Shown: piece by piece, positions 18,990 to 20,323 of the stretch | Layout: every line of letters starts with the position of its first letter | Position numbering within the stretch: the first letter of the stretch is position 1 | NCBI GenBank assembly: GCA_024196135.1 | Contig: JAMQCK010000543.1 | Span: 1 to 20,323, forward strand | DNA length: 20,323 bases | Direction of reading: 5' to 3' | DNA from: Pleurotus ostreatus/Saccharomyces cerevisiae fusant | Taxonomy: Eukaryota > Opisthokonta | The notes under the pieces: generated by a model | Seen by the model: only the letters and a program-made list of their open reading frames with translations | Databases searched by the model: none | Told to the model about the DNA's origin: nothing | Position numbers and translations under genes: made by a program

Positions 18990-20114
18990 GTGCGCATGAA
19001 GGCCTTGTGCTGATGAACACCGTCCCAGGTATTCTCGTCACATCCTGTCGCAGGTATTCTCGTGCCGGTGCTATGCCCGTCGAGGAATAGCCTGCGACGG
19101 AAGAAAGCCTAAGCAACGTGATAACACTTGCGCGATTTATAGGCAGACATCCAATATATGTGCGACCTTCTGCTACTTGTTGGCGTCATTGAGGCCATGT
19201 AGATGAGTTCCCATCCCTTGCAGGCTACTTTGCGCTGCGGGCGAGTTTCCTCTCCTGCAGACGAGCTCAACGTCCCACCCACCACGGATACGTTCGAGGT
19301 GTGACCAAGTTCAACTTCAACCGTGACGCTCATCGGTACGCAGCATTTCCAAATTAGTGCCCACATCGGACATGCGTCGTGAAGGTGCTCGCTGTGTCCT
19401 GATGAGGCTACGGGGAGCCCAGGCGCCCGCATCTCTTACAGCATTGATCAGACGCCCACCGCCATCGCGACAAGATATCCTGGGTCATTTCTGATTTTCT
19501 CAACCACCTTCGGCCTCGCCTCGCCACAATCCATCGCTCCGTCGGCCTTATTTTTGCTTCCAATTGCCATGGGAGATTAGTCTGCGCAGCCAAGGGCGAG
19601 TGACTTCCATAGCCCCGGGCGCCGTACGTCCGTCGCATGCGGGGTAACAAGGGTCGAGGTGAGTTTGCCACGCCTTGTTGAACTTTCTCTTTCAAAAATA
19701 CCGTGTTGCCGTCGTTCGCCAGAGTAGGTTTGTTTATGTTGTCCTTCAGGTTCACCTCGGGCGAGAAATGTGTGGCAAGACCCCTTTCTTCGTAGACTAA
19801 ACTGAATAGGATGTGACTAGGGTGAAATGGGATATTGAAAGGGGCGTGAAAGGGACGTGTCTGGGTTCGGGAAGAACCAAGTTGAAGAGACTAAGGAACA
19901 TCTGTGCGATCGGTTCTGCCGCCGAGGACCAATTGGATGCGGAGATGTAGACGTGCGTGGCGGGGATTCCGTGTGGAATGGGCCGGATGGCTGCTGACGG
20001 CACGATGGAGCCATTCATTTACGCCACTAAGGTCAGAGAAGCGGCTCAACATGAGACATCCCTCCGCATCTTCCACCTCCGTCGCCCGCAAAACCTCTCT
20101 CTCCTCCGCCCGCC

Positions 20115-20216
20115 ATGTCCTCTCGAAAGCTGAGGAGGGCGCGCCTGTGCTTGCGGCGCGCACGGGACCACGCGGGCGGTCCCGTGCCTGGTCCGTGCGC
20201 GCTTTGTAAGGTGTGA
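20115..20216 (+). CDS. Possible short ORF or first coding exon, 33 residues
   Basis: An ATG follows a CT-rich leader (20060-20113), as at many fungal starts, and opens a 33-codon frame. It is very basic at first (MSSRKLRRARLCLRRARD) and ends GPCALCKV before a TGA. A possible donor (AAG then GTGTGA) sits just before the stop, so it could be the first exon of a gene running past the right edge. No homology is known to me, and the frame overlaps an inverted repeat that may create it by chance. Confidence 0.2.
   Translation: MSSRKLRRARLCLRRARDHAGGPVPGPCALCKV
20156..20202. repeat. Nested GC-rich inverted repeat
   Basis: Inner arms of ten bases pair perfectly: GCACGGGACC (20160-20169) with GGTCCCGTGC (20178-20187), loop of eight. 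An alternative outer pairing joins 20156-20170 with 20189-20202 (14 of 15 bases, one bulge). The left arm can therefore pair with either of two right arms. Confidence 0.8.
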
Positions 20217-20323
20217 CAGTGACGCAACGAGGTGACGGCCAGGGGGCGAGGCGCCTTTCACCGTTTTGCCCCCGTTTGTGAATCGAATCTCGCGCGGCGA
20301 TCCAGCACGCAGAGCCAGGAGCC

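Larger units (their letters stand above)
18308..20323. other. About 2 kb without a supportable gene
   Basis: It begins with the 3' UTR of the phosphatase-like gene (T-rich around 18480-18600). After that I see only short open frames on both strands, without recognisable domains. Two of them read slightly protein-like on the minus strand (19109-19432 and 19797-20018), but neither has homology I know. The stretch holds a 26-bp tandem repeat (18912-18989), a repeated 13-mer (19026 and 19051) and a nested inverted repeat near 20156-20202. Confidence 0.5.

Noticed and set aside
19109..19432. Minus-strand frame of 107 residues
   Set aside because: No recognisable domain, promoter or splice partner; length is within chance for GC-rich DNA.
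19797..20018. Minus-strand frame of 73 residues
   Set aside because: It reads somewhat protein-like but has no domain, no homology I know, and no convincing exon partner upstream.

Overview
The window reads as nuclear DNA of a mushroom-forming basidiomycete (Agaricomycetes). It is GC-rich, genes are split by short introns (mostly 46-105 bp, GT-AG, with CTNAC/CTAAC-type branch sites), and the protein families present (F-box/LRR-like paralogues, a Rad4/Dpb11 BRCT protein, a multi-copy mushroom protein with a transposase-like core) fit that group. Species cannot be named from the sequence. All gene models below were assembled by hand from splice signals and reading-frame continuity.

Layout. (1) 1-1616, minus: F-box/LRR-like gene A, cut by the left edge. 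(2) 2549-6079, plus (possibly from 2366): a four-BRCT checkpoint/replication scaffold of the Rad4/Dpb11/TopBP1 family, nine or more exons if an extra 5' exon is real, with a long linker built of in-frame minisatellites. (3) 6580-9031, plus: F-box/LRR-like gene B, with an acidic insert and a long basic C-terminal tail. (4) 9218-10830, minus: F-box/LRR-like gene C, convergent with B. (5) 11218-14233, minus: a 987-residue protein with an N-terminal coiled coil and a core whose motif order suggests an RNase H-fold (hAT-like) transposase. (6) 14803-15243, plus: mitochondrial ribosomal protein uL30m (MRPL33), intronless. (7) 15988-18307, plus: a ten-exon gene for a membrane-anchored histidine-phosphatase-superfamily protein that has lost the usual catalytic residues. 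(8) 18308-20323: about 2 kb with no gene I can support, but with a tandem repeat and a nested inverted repeat.

The genes do not form a pathway cluster. Conserved housekeeping genes (rad4, mrpl33) are interspersed with lineage-expanded families. The three F-box/LRR-like genes are clearly paralogues: they share one phase-0 intron at the same place and a YARRIK motif just after it, so the left half looks like a local duplication array around rad4. The most interesting points are the predicted pseudo-phosphatase, the transposase-like core in the mushroom family protein, an intron made of four 20-bp tandem units, and the minisatellite linker of the Rad4 homologue.
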